A stretch of DNA of 64,000 nt from Salinarchaeum sp. Harcht-Bsk1 (GTDB lineage: Archaea; Halobacteriota; Halobacteria; Halobacteriales; Salinarchaeaceae), in contig NC_021313.1 in assembly GCF_000403645.1 (NCBI RefSeq), positions 2,995,014 through 3,059,013 on the forward strand, read 5' to 3'. The notes under the pieces are model-generated. The model was not told the origin of the DNA. It saw nothing but the letters and a program-made list of their open reading frames with translations, and made no database searches. Position 1 is the stretch's first letter, and the number at the start of each line of letters is the position of its first letter. Positions 1 to 8,223 of the stretch are shown piece by piece. Position numbers and translations under genes: made by a program.

Positions 1-1153
1 TCCCCATGAAGTCGTCGGCGCCGCAGGTGAGCATCTTGAGGCCCTGGGCGTCGCCGTACTTGACCCAGGAGGACTGGATGTGGTCGATATTGTCGAGGAA
101 CAGCCGGGAGACGGCGATCATCAACTCGTCCTGGTCGGTGCTCGCGCCGCCGTCGACGTAGCCGCGTTCGAAGAGCGGGGTCTCCTCGTGGACGAAGGAG
201 AGGGGGACGAACTCGGTGATCGCACCGGTGCACTCCTGCAGGTCGCGGATCCGCTTGAGGTGCATGACCCGGTGCATTGCGTTCTCGACGTGGCCGTACA
301 TGATCGTGGCCGTGGTGTCGAGGCCGACGGAGGCGGCGGCGTGCATCGCTTCCATCCACTCTTCGGTGTCGATCTTCCCCGGACAGATCACGTCCCGGAC
401 CTCGTCGACGAGGATTTCGGCTGCGGTCCCGGGGACGGAGTCGAGGCCGGCGTCCTTCAGTCGGCCGTAGACCTCTTCGTAGTCCCAGTCCGCGCCGCGC
501 TGGGCGTGGTAGGCCTCCTCGGGCGTCATCGAGTGGAGGTGGACGTCGTCGACGCTCATCGCCGCCATCTGCTCCACGTAGGTCCCCGGCGAGGTGTCGT
601 ACTCCGCTGGCGGTCGGTAGTTGACCATCGTCGGATCGTCTTTCGCCTCGAGGATCTCCCGGTGCTCCTCGTCGAGCGCGAAGGCGGGATGGAGGCCGGA
701 GACTGACGTGACCTCGTAGATACCCATGTCGAGCGCGTCGTCGACGATCCTCCTGGACTCCTCGGGCGTCTTGGTGAAGCCACCGTGGTCGCTCTGGTAC
801 TCGCTCCGGAACTTCTGGGAGCGATCCTTGAAATTACAGAACAGGCAGCCCGTGTTACAGGCCGTCGTAACGTTGTTGTTCAGGTTCGCGACGAACGTGA
901 CCTCGTCGCCGACCGCCTCGGCGCGTCGGCGGTTCGCGATCTCGAGCACGCGCTCCTTGCGCTCGGGGTCGATGCCCGGCTCGTCGGTGCCGGTGGTGAT
1001 CAGCTCGACGCCGTCCTCGACGGAGAGGCGATCGCCTGCTCGGGCCCGCTCGAGGGCGTTCTCGAAGGACTGGTCGGTACAGGGAAAGTGGTCGAAGGAG
1101 ACGGAGACGCCCTCCTCGGGGACGTCGACGCCGCAGATGAACCCGTCACCCAT
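1..1153 (-). CDS. cofH: CofH, F420 chromophore (FO) synthase subunit 2, 3'-truncated by window edge
   Basis: With CofG, this radical SAM enzyme joins tyrosine and the flavin precursor 5-amino-6-ribitylamino-uracil to make the FO chromophore of coenzyme F420. The visible 384 codons begin at ATG 1153. They show the radical SAM signature CNTGCLFC (CxxxCxxC) after an FVANLNNNVTTA strand, followed by a TxxSGLHPAF segment, the IMYGHVEN motif and the ITEFVPLSF motif typical of CofH. The reading frame runs off the left edge at a GADDFMG motif, so the last residues are missing. An F420-dependent NADP reductase is encoded at 11536-12204, so the organism makes and uses F420. A TTGTTTTACC element about 30 bp upstream is a plausible promoter. 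The assignment to CofH rather than CofG rests on motif memory. Confidence 0.9.
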   Translation of the reverse strand, partial: MGDGFICGVDVPEEGVSVSFDHFPCTDQSFENALERARAGDRLSVEDGVELITTGTDEPGIDPERKERVLEIANRRRAEAVGDEVTFVANLNNNVTTACNTGCLFCNFKDRSQKFRSEYQSDHGGFTKTPEESRRIVDDALDMGIYEVTSVSGLHPAFALDEEHREILEAKDDPTMVNYRPPAEYDTSPGTYVEQMAAMSVDDVHLHSMTPEEAYHAQRGADWDYEEVYGRLKDAGLDSVPGTAAEILVDEVRDVICPGKIDTEEWMEAMHAAASVGLDTTATIMYGHVENAMHRVMHLKRIRDLQECTGAITEFVPLSFVHEETPLFERGYVDGGASTDQDELMIAVSRLFLDNIDHIQSSWVKYGDAQGLKMLTCGADDFMG

Positions 1154-1385
1154 TATGCTCCAATCACAAACTCCGGTAGGTAAAACAAGGGGGTTTCCGG
1201 CAGTGCCCGCCGGGTGCGATGACGCCGGAAGGCCGCCGATGCGGTGGTTTTCGCCGGGACTTCGAACGCGGCGGGCTGGCTCCGAGGGATTTGCCCCTTC
1301 TCGAGATTTTCTGCTTATATCGAAAAATTCCTCCCCCGTCGTAATCGTCGACCTGTCGGCGCCGAAGCCACCGCCGAGTGCAACG

Positions 1386-1393
1386 CTTATTGT
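1386..1393 (+). promoter_or_regulatory. TATA-like box of purC
   Basis: CTTATTGT lies about 25 bp before the purC ATG at 1417, the spacing of a leaderless haloarchaeal promoter. The rest of the 263-bp cofH-purC divergent gap holds another TATA-like stretch (GCTTATATCG near 1311-1320) followed by an A-run. No gene that I can support lies there. Confidence 0.5.
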
Positions 1394-1416
1394 AGCGGGG
1401 CGGAGAGCGTTCGAGC

Positions 1417-2442
1417 ATGACGAGCGTCAAGGAGTTCCGCATCGAGGAGCCCGCGACGGCCGAGGAACTCGGCCACGGCGTCTTCGAGTTCACCGACGAC
1501 TACTCGGTGTTCGACTGGGGGAAGATGCCCGACCCGATTCCCGACAAAGGTGCCTCGCTGTGTACGATGGGCGCCTTCAACTTCGAACTGCTCGCCAATG
1601 AGAGCATCCGCACGCACTATCGTGGCGTCCTCCCTGCCGATGGCGGCAAACCGGTCGGACTGGACGTCGTCGACGAACCGCCGACAGAGATGGCGATCGC
1701 GCTCTCCCAGCGCCCAGATCTCCCCCGTGAGGGCACTGACTACGACTACGACGTCTACCACGAGGCAGCCGGCGAGAACTACGTCGTTCCCCTCGAGATC
1801 GTCTTCCGGAACTCGGTGCCGATCGGATCGAGTCTCCGCTCCCGCACTGACCCCGCTGACCACGGACTCGACTTCGAGACCTGGCCCGACGAGCCGGTCG
1901 ATCTCGACGATCCGATCGTCGAGTTCTCCACCAAGTACGAGGAGTCCGATCGCTACCTCGACCGGACGGAAGCCGACGCGATCGCCGGCAAGGCGCCGAT
2001 CGAGGACCTCGACGGCCTCGCTCGCGAGGTGAACGACCTCGTCACTCGCTGGGCAGCGACGCAGGGGTTCGCTCACGAGGACGGCAAGATCGAGGTCGTC
2101 TACCACCAGGGCAATCTCCTCGTCGCCGACGTCGTCGGCACGTTCGACGAGAACCGCTTCGCTTACGACGGCCAACAGCTCTCGAAGGAGGTGCTCAGGC
2201 AGTACCATAAGCGAACGCAGCCAAAGTGGGTCGAGGCCGTCGACGTCGCGAAGACGGAGGCCAAGGCCCAGGGCGTCGCCGACTGGAAGGGGCTCTGCGA
2301 CGCAGCGCCAGCACCGCTCGACGACGACGTCCTCCAGGTGGCACGCGACATGTACGCTGCCGGAGCGAACGCTTACGTGGGCGAGCAGTTCTTCGATGCG
2401 CCGTCGATCGAGGACGCCGTCGCGGCGATTCGCGACCTCTGA
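1417..2442 (+). CDS. purC: SAICAR synthetase (PurC), haloarchaeal long form
   Basis: Phosphoribosylaminoimidazole-succinocarboxamide synthase ligates aspartate to CAIR with ATP in purine biosynthesis. The protein has 341 residues and follows the haloarchaeal PurC pattern: an N-terminal FxFTDDYSVFDWGKMPDxIPDKG block (the SAICAR synthetase ATP-binding loop), then MGAFNFELL, VPLEIVFRNSVPxGSSLRxR and a C-terminal EDGKIEVV segment. The archaeal form is longer than the roughly 240-residue bacterial enzyme. The start at 1417 fits both family alignment and a TATA-like box about 25 bp upstream. No other purine gene is adjacent. Confidence 0.9.
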   Translation: MTSVKEFRIEEPATAEELGHGVFEFTDDYSVFDWGKMPDPIPDKGASLCTMGAFNFELLANESIRTHYRGVLPADGGKPVGLDVVDEPPTEMAIALSQRPDLPREGTDYDYDVYHEAAGENYVVPLEIVFRNSVPIGSSLRSRTDPADHGLDFETWPDEPVDLDDPIVEFSTKYEESDRYLDRTEADAIAGKAPIEDLDGLAREVNDLVTRWAATQGFAHEDGKIEVVYHQGNLLVADVVGTFDENRFAYDGQQLSKEVLRQYHKRTQPKWVEAVDVAKTEAKAQGVADWKGLCDAAPAPLDDDVLQVARDMYAAGANAYVGEQFFDAPSIEDAVAAIRDL

Positions 2443-2524
2443 GATCGGTCCTCGCCCATCTTCGATCTACCTGAGCGCCTCCCGCCAGCGAACGCTGAAG
2501 GTCATCGATCGCTTCCGTCCTCCT

Positions 2525-2722
2525 ATGGGCGCTCTCCGGGACTCCAGCCGGTTCCTCTTCCTGTTGAGTCTCGCCGGGGCCAGCTACCTCCTGATCGCTG
2601 AGGGATACAGTTTCGACGACCGAGTGGTCGCCGTCGTGACGTTCGGGCTGGGAATCTTCGCCGTCGTGCTCATCGCCTATCGATTTCGAGAGGACTTCGC
2701 ATACGAGGACGAGCAGCGCTGA
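2525..2722 (+). CDS. Small two-helix membrane protein, unknown function
   Basis: A 65-residue protein starting at ATG 2525, with two predicted hydrophobic segments (residues about 8-25 and 33-53) and a charged acidic C-terminus (FREDFAYEDEQR). A longer upstream in-frame extension overlaps the end of purC and has shadow-like arginine/serine composition, so the internal ATG is preferred. It looks like one of the many small haloarchaeal membrane proteins without assigned function. It lies 83 bp after purC in the same direction and may be co-transcribed. Confidence 0.6.
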   Translation: MGALRDSSRFLFLLSLAGASYLLIAEGYSFDDRVVAVVTFGLGIFAVVLIAYRFREDFAYEDEQR

Positions 2723-2800
2723 CCCTGGGGGAGCGACCATCCTGGGCGGAGCAGTTACCCGCGGAGGACACTGGCTAGAGGCAGTTGCCTAGCCCGGATT

Positions 2801-3790
2801 TCAGTATCGATCGAGCCCAGTCTGTCGTCGCTTGCGTCCCTCCGGTTCCGCGACCCAGGGCGACGCGCGCATTCGCTCGGTCTGGCCGTCGACAACCGGT
2901 GCGTCCGCGGGTTCGAATCCCGGGCAATCAGGTCCGCACTCGCTGGCCGGGTCGACGACCCGATCCTTCCAGGCACACCACGGCAGCGACGCGCCATGCC
3001 GGTTGCGCGTCGTCCCTTGCTCGCACTCCGGAAACGAGAACGTTCGCCAGCCCTTTCCGTACGCTCGCTCGGCGATCCGGCGTCTGGCACGAGCCTTCGC
3101 GTCGGGATCGACGACCTCGATTTCGGCGCGGCCCGCTTGCCGCTCGAGTACTTCGACTCCGGGTTCACCGGCCGGGAGTAGTGCTGCTTCTCGGATCACG
3201 ACGAGTTCGTCGGCCTCGGGGTCGAACCGCCAGATGCCGACATCGTCGGGTATCCGGTTTCGGTGGGCACCCGTCACGTAGCTCTCCGTCGCGAGGACGA
3301 TTCGATCGGCGACGCCGAGGCTGACGTCGATTCTGAGTTGCTCCTCGAGCGCGCCGGGGGTCCCGAGATCCGGCTTGTTCTCGATGCCGACGAGCCGATC
3401 GAACCACCGGTCGGGATATCTCGCAACCTGTCTGGCGTGCAGGTGTCCGGAGCGTCGGTCGAGTTCGAGCACGCCGATCTCCGCAGCGTGCTCGGCGATC
3501 GACCGCGCGCGGTCTGGCCGCACGTCGAACGCGTCGGTCACGCGCCGGGACCGTCCGGGGCCGAGATCGGCGTCGATCACCGACGCTGGAATCCGTTCTG
3601 GCGTGATCGCCGCCCGGTCGTCGAACGCTGGGCCTGGCTCGACGAGTACGGCGTCGAGGACTCGGCCGCCGGGGTTCGCGACGCCCGCGCCGAGTTGCCG
3701 AGCCACGATCGCGTCCTTGCCGTCCAGCGTGGGGACTCCACGGGCTTCCAGCCGAGCACACAGCGACAGTTCGAACCCGAACTCGCGCAC
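2801..3790 (-). CDS. DUF5787-like protein with PD-(D/E)XK nuclease-like core and Cys cluster
   Basis: A 329-residue protein resembling the haloarchaeal DUF5787 family, of unknown function. Visible features: D46 in RVLDAVLVEP, then RWFDRLVGIENKPDL with an E137-x-K139 pair, followed by an ALEEQLRIDV helix and a VADRIVLAT strand. That order is what a PD-(D/E)XK (RecB/Cas4-like) nuclease core shows. The C-terminal part carries C256, C272, C285 and C289, and there is one N-terminal cysteine (C11). This is reminiscent of the N-plus-C-terminal Fe-S cluster cysteines of Cas4/AddB, which is my inference. It is convergent with the small membrane protein and divergent from aIF2-gamma. The family name is from memory. 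Confidence 0.65.
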   Translation of the reverse strand: MREFGFELSLCARLEARGVPTLDGKDAIVARQLGAGVANPGGRVLDAVLVEPGPAFDDRAAITPERIPASVIDADLGPGRSRRVTDAFDVRPDRARSIAEHAAEIGVLELDRRSGHLHARQVARYPDRWFDRLVGIENKPDLGTPGALEEQLRIDVSLGVADRIVLATESYVTGAHRNRIPDDVGIWRFDPEADELVVIREAALLPAGEPGVEVLERQAGRAEIEVVDPDAKARARRRIAERAYGKGWRTFSFPECEQGTTRNRHGASLPWCAWKDRVVDPASECGPDCPGFEPADAPVVDGQTERMRASPWVAEPEGRKRRQTGLDRY

Positions 3791-3979
3791 GGCGGCGGGT
3801 CAGGGCCGCGTCGGCAAAAACACGGGGTGTGGGGTGGCAGTGATCGGTCGCGATGGATCGCGATTTCGGGGTCCAGAGTCCCGACTCGACTGCGCCGAGC
3901 ATCCGCACGCGGGCACGCACCCAGAACAGCACCTTTATGAATCGGAGGAGGCGAAGAAAAGACACGATTACTCGCTCAC

Positions 3980-5218
3980 ATGGCAGGTAGCAACCGACAT
4001 CCGGAGGTGAACATCGGGCTGGTCGGCCACGTGGACCACGGGAAGACCACCCTGGTCCAGGCCCTCTCTGGGGAGTGGACCGATCAGCACTCCGAGGAGA
4101 TGAAGCGAGGGATCTCGATCCGTCTCGGGTACGCCGACACGACGTTCCGAAAGTGCCCCGAGGAGGACGGCACCCAGGCGTACACCGTCGCGGAGGAGTG
4201 CCCCGAGCACGAGGTGGAGACCGACGTGCTTCGCACCGTCTCCTTCGTCGACGCCCCCGGCCACGAGACCCTGATGGCGACGATGCTCTCCGGAGCGGCG
4301 ATCATGGACGGCGCCGTGCTGGTCGTCTCCGCGACGGAGGACGTCCCACAGCCCCAGACCGAAGAGCACCTGATGGCGCTCGACATCATGGGGCTGGACA
4401 ACCTCGTGATCGCCCAGAACAAGATCGACCTCGTCGATCGCGAGCAGGCCGTCGCGAACAACGAGGCCATCGAGGAGTTCGTCGAGGGGACCGTCGCCGA
4501 GGGCGCCCCGATCGTCCCCGTCTCGGCACAGCAGGGGGTCAACATGGACCTCCTCATCGAGGCGATCGAGGATCAGATCCCGACGCCGGAGCGCGACCCC
4601 GACGCCGACCCGCGGATGCAGGTCGCGCGGAGTTTCGACATCAATCGACCGGGCACGACCTGGGAGGACCTCCTGGGCGGCGTGCTCGGTGGCAGCCTCG
4701 TCGAGGGAACCCTCTCCGTCGACGACGAGATCGAGATCCGCCCCGGCCGCGAGGTCGAGGAAGGCGGCGAGACGCGGTACGACCCGATCTCGACCACCGT
4801 TCGATCGATCCAGGCCGGCGGGACGCCGACCGACGAAGCGACGCCCGGTGGACTGCTGGGAATCGGGACCGGACTCGACCCCAGCCTGACGAAGGGTGAC
4901 GCGCTCGCTGGGCAGGTGGCGGGCCACGAAGGGTCGCTGCCGCCCACCTGGGAGCAGTTCACGATGTCCGTCGACCTGCTCGACCGCGTCGTTGGCGACA
5001 TGGACGAGGAGGAGGTCGACGAGATCACCACCGGCGAGCCACTGATGATGACAGTCGGGACGGCCACGACCGTCGGCTCCGTCACGAGTGCCCGCGGCGA
5101 CGAGGCAGAGGTCGCGCTCCAGCGACCAGTCTGCGCCCAGGAGGGTGCGACGATCGCGATCAACCGCCGCGTCGGTTCCCGCTGGCGACTCATCGGCATC
5201 GGCACCCTCACCGATTGA
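3980..5218 (+). CDS. eif2g: Translation initiation factor aIF2 subunit gamma
   Basis: The GTPase subunit of archaeal initiation factor 2 carries initiator Met-tRNA to the ribosome. The 412-residue protein shows G1 GHVDHGKTT, switch-2 DAPGHE, G4 NKID, and the eIF2-gamma hallmark [17 protein letters not shown]. The zinc-knuckle region is reduced to isolated cysteines (FRKCP and EECPE) rather than two CxxC pairs. A CTTTATGA element lies about 45 bp upstream, leaving a short leader with a purine-rich GGAGGAGG stretch. It heads an array with the PIN gene, rpo7, spt4 and the dephospho-CoA kinase, with small gaps or overlaps between genes. Confidence 0.97.
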   Translation: MAGSNRHPEVNIGLVGHVDHGKTTLVQALSGEWTDQHSEEMKRGISIRLGYADTTFRKCPEEDGTQAYTVAEECPEHEVETDVLRTVSFVDAPGHETLMATMLSGAAIMDGAVLVVSATEDVPQPQTEEHLMALDIMGLDNLVIAQNKIDLVDREQAVANNEAIEEFVEGTVAEGAPIVPVSAQQGVNMDLLIEAIEDQIPTPERDPDADPRMQVARSFDINRPGTTWEDLLGGVLGGSLVEGTLSVDDEIEIRPGREVEEGGETRYDPISTTVRSIQAGGTPTDEATPGGLLGIGTGLDPSLTKGDALAGQVAGHEGSLPPTWEQFTMSVDLLDRVVGDMDEEEVDEITTGEPLMMTVGTATTVGSVTSARGDEAEVALQRPVCAQEGATIAINRRVGSRWRLIGIGTLTD

Positions 5219-5260
5219 ACCGTTCCGGCCAGGCCACACAGCACGCACCGACTCCAGCAG

Positions 5261-5677
5261 ATGACCAGGACCGTCGCGATCGACACGAACGCGCTCATGA
5301 TGCCAGTCGAACTCGACGTGCGGCTGTTCGAGGAACTCGATCGCGTACTCGGCGGTGCGAGCGCCGACGGTGGCCGGGCAGGGTTCGAGCCGATCGTGCC
5401 CCAGGCTGTCATCGAGGAACTCCGGCGGCTCTCCGAAGGCGGCGGTGGCGAGGAGGCCATCGCTGCGAGCGTCGGGTACGACCTCGCCACGGAGCGCTGC
5501 ATGCCGGTGGACACCGAAACTGCGGTCGCCGACGACGCGATCGTCGAACTCGCTCGAGAGGGCACTGCGGACTACGTCGTCACGAACGACCTCCCCCTGC
5601 GCGACCGCGTCCTCGACGCTGGCGTTTCGGTACTTAGTTTACGGGGGACCGATAAATTGGCAGTAACCCAACCGTAG
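5261..5677 (+). CDS. PIN-domain protein, archaeal Fcf1/VapC9-like
   Basis: A 138-residue PIN-domain protein. Acidic residues expected of the PIN RNase site are visible: D8 in the IDTNALMMP strand, the VIEELRRL helix after strand 2, and the ADYVVTNDLPLRDRV block near the end. It sits between aIF2-gamma and Rpo7, a position conserved in many archaea, which suggests a housekeeping RNA-processing or ribosome-related role rather than a mobile toxin. No antitoxin-like partner gene is adjacent. Its substrate cannot be inferred from the sequence. It is 43 bp after eif2g and 17 bp before rpo7. Confidence 0.85.
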   Translation: MTRTVAIDTNALMMPVELDVRLFEELDRVLGGASADGGRAGFEPIVPQAVIEELRRLSEGGGGEEAIAASVGYDLATERCMPVDTETAVADDAIVELAREGTADYVVTNDLPLRDRVLDAGVSVLSLRGTDKLAVTQP

Positions 5678-5694
5678 CCGCCACTCATCTACCA

Positions 5695-6267
5695 ATGTAC
5701 AAACGGGTCAGAGTCACCGACACGGTCGAGGTACCGCCCGAGGAGCTCGCGAACGTCACGCCCGAGCTCGTCAAGCGACTGCTCCAGGACAAGCTCGAGG
5801 GTCTCGTTGACGAGGACCTCGGCTCCGTCGTCTCCGTCACGGAGGTCCACGACGTCGGCCAGGGCCGGGTGCTCCCGAACCGTCCCGGCGTCTACTACAC
5901 CGCAGAGTTCGACGCAGTCACTTTCGACCCCCAGATGCAGGAGGTCGTCGACGGCGTCGTCGTCGAGGTCGTGGAGTTCGGTGCGTTCGTCGGCATCGGT
6001 CCCGTCGACGGCCTGCTCCACGTCTCCCAGATCTCCGACGAGTACCTCGCCTTCGACGGCGAGAATCGACAGCTCGCCTCCAACGAGTCCAATCGGGTGC
6101 TCGCCGAGGGCGACTCCGTCCGCTCCCGGATCGTCACGAAGTCCATCGACGAGCGCAATCCGCGGGACTCCAAGATCGGCCTGACGGCCAAGCAGCCCGG
6201 CCTCGGCAAGCACGGCTGGCTCGAGGAGGCTCGACAGACCGAGGACGTCGCGGCAGGTGAGCAGTAA
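5695..6267 (+). CDS. rpo7: RNA polymerase subunit Rpo7 (E')
   Basis: Rpo7 (RpoE') forms the stalk of archaeal RNA polymerase with Rpo4 and binds nascent RNA. The 190-residue protein has the N-terminal tip domain (MYKRVRVTDTVEVPPEEL, then a GRVLPNRPGVYY segment) and a C-terminal S1/OB domain (VVDGVVVEVVEFGAFVGIGPVDGLLHVSQI). The length is typical. Its stop codon overlaps the start of spt4 (TAATG at 6267), so the two are translationally coupled. Confidence 0.96.
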   Translation: MYKRVRVTDTVEVPPEELANVTPELVKRLLQDKLEGLVDEDLGSVVSVTEVHDVGQGRVLPNRPGVYYTAEFDAVTFDPQMQEVVDGVVVEVVEFGAFVGIGPVDGLLHVSQISDEYLAFDGENRQLASNESNRVLAEGDSVRSRIVTKSIDERNPRDSKIGLTAKQPGLGKHGWLEEARQTEDVAAGEQ

Positions 6268-6464
6268 TGGCCGACGACCGTCTCGTCTGCCGGGAGTGTC
6301 ACTCCGTCGTCGATCCCGACGTCGATGCCTGTCCAACCTGTGGCTCCTCCTCGCTGACGGAGGACTGGGCGGGCTACGTGATCATCGCTCACCCCGAGGA
6401 GAGCGAGATCGCCGAGGCGATGGGCGTCACGGAGCCCGGGGCCTACGCGCTGAAGGTTCGCTGA
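6267..6464 (+). CDS. spt4: Transcription elongation factor Spt4 (RpoE'')
   Basis: The small zinc-binding partner of Spt5 (NusG-like) raises RNA polymerase processivity. The 65-residue protein has two CxxC pairs, CREC near the N-terminus and CPTC about 15 residues later, followed by the conserved SSLTEDWxGYVIIxHPExSEIA signature in two parts. It starts on the last base of rpo7, and the next gene starts 4 bp after its stop, giving a tight operon. Confidence 0.96.
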   Translation: MADDRLVCRECHSVVDPDVDACPTCGSSSLTEDWAGYVIIAHPEESEIAEAMGVTEPGAYALKVR

Positions 6465-6468
6465 GGCA

Positions 6469-7056
6469 ATGTCGGGGGGTGAGGACAGCGGCACCTCGGC
6501 GGACCGATCCGCGTCGGAACCGGACGTCGTGCTCGAACTTCCCGAAGCAGCGCGTGGAGAGTTCAAAGATCCCTTCGGGCCCGTCTACACCGACGTCGAC
6601 GCTCTGCTCGCAGAGCACTCGGGCCCGATCGTCACCGTCGGCGACATCGTCACATATCACTTCGAGCAGGCCGATCACCAGCCAGCGGTCGCGTTCGTCG
6701 ACGGCCGAACCAAGCGCGAGACCGCGCCCGACGACGTCCGGGCCGAACTCGACGAGCGCCCGAATCGGATCACCGTCGGCAACCCCGCCGGAGTCATCAC
6801 CGCCGATCTGCTCGGTGCGATCGCTGACGCCCTCGACACGGACGGACCGACGACCATCGTCGTCGACGGCGAGGAGGACCTCGCGACGGTGCCGGTCGTC
6901 CTCGTCGCGCCGCTCGGCGGCACCGTCGTCTACGGCCAACCCGACGAGGGGATGGTCGCCGTCGACGTGACCGAGGACCACCGCGCGCAGTTCCGCGACC
7001 TGCTCTCGACGTTCGACGGTGACGTCGAACGAGCACTGCAATTACTGGGCGTCTGA
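6469..7056 (+). CDS. GTP-dependent dephospho-CoA kinase (DUF359 family)
   Basis: This family phosphorylates dephospho-CoA with GTP in the last step of archaeal CoA synthesis. The 195-residue protein has an acidic N-terminal tail of about 20 residues and then the family blocks: LPEAARGEFKxPFGPVY, VTVGDIVTYHF, AFVDGRTKRE and the central NPAGVITADL. A TIVVDGEEDL segment precedes VVLVAPLGGTVVYGQPDEGMV. It directly follows spt4. Its last 15 bp overlap the 3' end of the convergent RidA gene. Confidence 0.85.
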   Translation: MSGGEDSGTSADRSASEPDVVLELPEAARGEFKDPFGPVYTDVDALLAEHSGPIVTVGDIVTYHFEQADHQPAVAFVDGRTKRETAPDDVRAELDERPNRITVGNPAGVITADLLGAIADALDTDGPTTIVVDGEEDLATVPVVLVAPLGGTVVYGQPDEGMVAVDVTEDHRAQFRDLLSTFDGDVERALQLLGV

Positions 7057-7566
7057 ACTGCTCTCGGCGGCCGAACTGCTCTCTCCGTCTGAATCGCTCT
7101 CTCCGTCTGAATCGCTCTCTCCGTCTGAATCGCTCTCGGCGTCTGAACCGCTCTCGCCGTCAGTACCGTTCTCGCCGTCTGTCTCCAGGATCGCGGTAGC
7201 TTCGACTTCCACCACCAGGTCCGGATCGATCAGCGCCGAGACCTCGACCATCGTCGCCGCGGGCCTGGCATCGCCGAAGGCCTCCCCGTGCGCACGGCCG
7301 ACGTCCTCCCAGTCCTCTACGTCGGTGACGTACATGCGGGTGCTGACGACGTCGGACGGCTCACCTCCGGCGTCTCGGATCGCCGCCTCGACGAGTGCGA
7401 ACGCGTGGTTCGCTTGCTCGTAGGGCTGGCCCGGTGCGACTGGTTCTCCGTTCTCGTCGACCGCCGTCGTTCCGGCGACGTGAATCTGGTTCCCGACGCG
7501 TACGGCCCGCGAGTACCCGACGTGGTCCTCCCACCCGGTCCCGGTGGACACTTCGATGCGGTCCAT
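7042..7566 (-). CDS. RidA family protein with acidic Ser/Asp/Gly/Glu repeat tail
   Basis: RidA (YjgF/UK114) proteins hydrolyse reactive enamine/imine intermediates. From ATG 7566 the 174-residue protein shows the family core: GYSRAVRVGNQIHVAGTT, SDVVSTRMYVTDVEDW, the arginine of ARPAATMVEV and the glutamate of VVEVEATAIL. The core ends near residue 128. About 45 further residues consist of six-residue Asp/Ser/Gly/Glu repeats that the family normally lacks. The ATG is preferred over an upstream in-frame extension because MDRIEVSTGTGWE is the usual start. The gene lies head-on into the dephospho-CoA kinase gene with a 15-bp overlap. Confidence 0.88.
   Translation of the reverse strand: MDRIEVSTGTGWEDHVGYSRAVRVGNQIHVAGTTAVDENGEPVAPGQPYEQANHAFALVEAAIRDAGGEPSDVVSTRMYVTDVEDWEDVGRAHGEAFGDARPAATMVEVSALIDPDLVVEVEATAILETDGENGTDGESGSDAESDSDGESDSDGESDSDGESSSAAESSSDAQ
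7079..7140 (-). repeat. 18-bp tandem repeats encoding the RidA acidic tail
   Basis: On the plus strand GCTCTCTCCGTCTGAATC repeats about three times with near-perfect identity, flanked by degenerate copies in which TCCGTC becomes CGGCGTC or CGCCGTC. The unit is six codons, so copy-number changes keep the RidA frame. It looks like recent slippage expansion. Confidence 0.85.
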
Positions 7567-7774
7567 ACGGCGTCCCCGCGTCGAGTCGACACAAAGGTAC
7601 TGGGTCTGGCACCGATCGAGCGAACGCATCGGTCCTTCGGCAATCGCCTGCTGGGAGCACCGCTGTCGCGGTGACGAGGGTCGCCCGCAGTCCGTCCCGG
7701 TACCACCAGAAGCCTAAAAAGGTCCCTTCGAAATCCTTTTAGGCGTTTCCCGGCCAGATACACGTAACTGAGCC

Positions 7775-8089
7775 ATGGACGTCGACATCATCGAGGAAGA
7801 CGAGAACCCCATGTTGCATCGGACCGACGTGCGATTTCGCGTCGTGCACGAGGAGACGACGCCCGAGCGCCTCTCCGTTCGCGACAGTCTCGCTGCGATG
7901 CTGAACAAGGACGCCGAGGAGGTCGTCATCCGCAAGCTCGACACGAAGTTCGGGATGCGCGAGACGATCGGCACCGCGAAGGTCTACGACGACGCCGAGT
8001 ACGCGACCGACATCGAGCAGGACCACATGCTCGAGCGGAACAAGATCGGCGTCGAGGCCGAGGCCGACGAGGAGGCCGAGGAGGCATGA
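7775..8089 (+). CDS. rps24e: 30S ribosomal protein S24e
   Basis: A 104-residue archaeal/eukaryotic small-subunit protein. The N-terminus MDVDIIEEDENPMLHRTDVRF and the block KDAEEVVIRKLDTKFGMRETIGTAKVYD (each given here in part) are the S24e signature. The C-terminus is a haloarchaeal acidic tail. An AATCCTTTTAGG stretch about 35-45 bp upstream may be its promoter. The stop codon overlaps the S27ae start (ATGA at 8086). Confidence 0.95.
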   Translation: MDVDIIEEDENPMLHRTDVRFRVVHEETTPERLSVRDSLAAMLNKDAEEVVIRKLDTKFGMRETIGTAKVYDDAEYATDIEQDHMLERNKIGVEAEADEEAEEA

Positions 8090-8220
8090 GCCGCCACGAA
8101 CTCTACGGCGACGACGGCGAGATCGACCGCCAGCCGTGCCCGCGTTGTGAGGACACCTTCCTCGGCGAGCACGAGGATCGACTCCACTGCGGCAAGTGCG
8201 GCTACACCGAGTGGAAGTAG
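8086..8220 (+). CDS. rps27ae: 30S ribosomal protein S27ae
   Basis: A 44-residue zinc-ribbon ribosomal protein that starts in the ATGA overlapping the S24e stop. It has CPRC followed after about 15 residues by CGKC, then GYTEWK at the end. The length and motifs match archaeal S27ae. Kae1-Bud32 begins 3 bp after its stop, so the three genes are probably one transcript. Confidence 0.95.
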   Translation: MSRHELYGDDGEIDRQPCPRCEDTFLGEHEDRLHCGKCGYTEWK

Positions 8221-8223
8221 GGG

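Noticed and set aside
80-1183. Plus-strand frames over the first kilobase
   Set aside because: They are antisense to cofH, which carries a clear radical SAM motif on the minus strand.
1311-1325. GCTTATATCGAAAAATT as the promoter of an unannotated small gene between cofH and purC
   Set aside because: No open frame with protein-like composition follows it on either strand; it is kept only as a possible extra promoter element.
2890-2935. tRNA T-arm-like string GGGTTCGAATCCCG
   Set aside because: It lies inside the DUF5787 coding region (encoding PGFEPA on the minus strand). No matching acceptor, D or anticodon arm is found around it.
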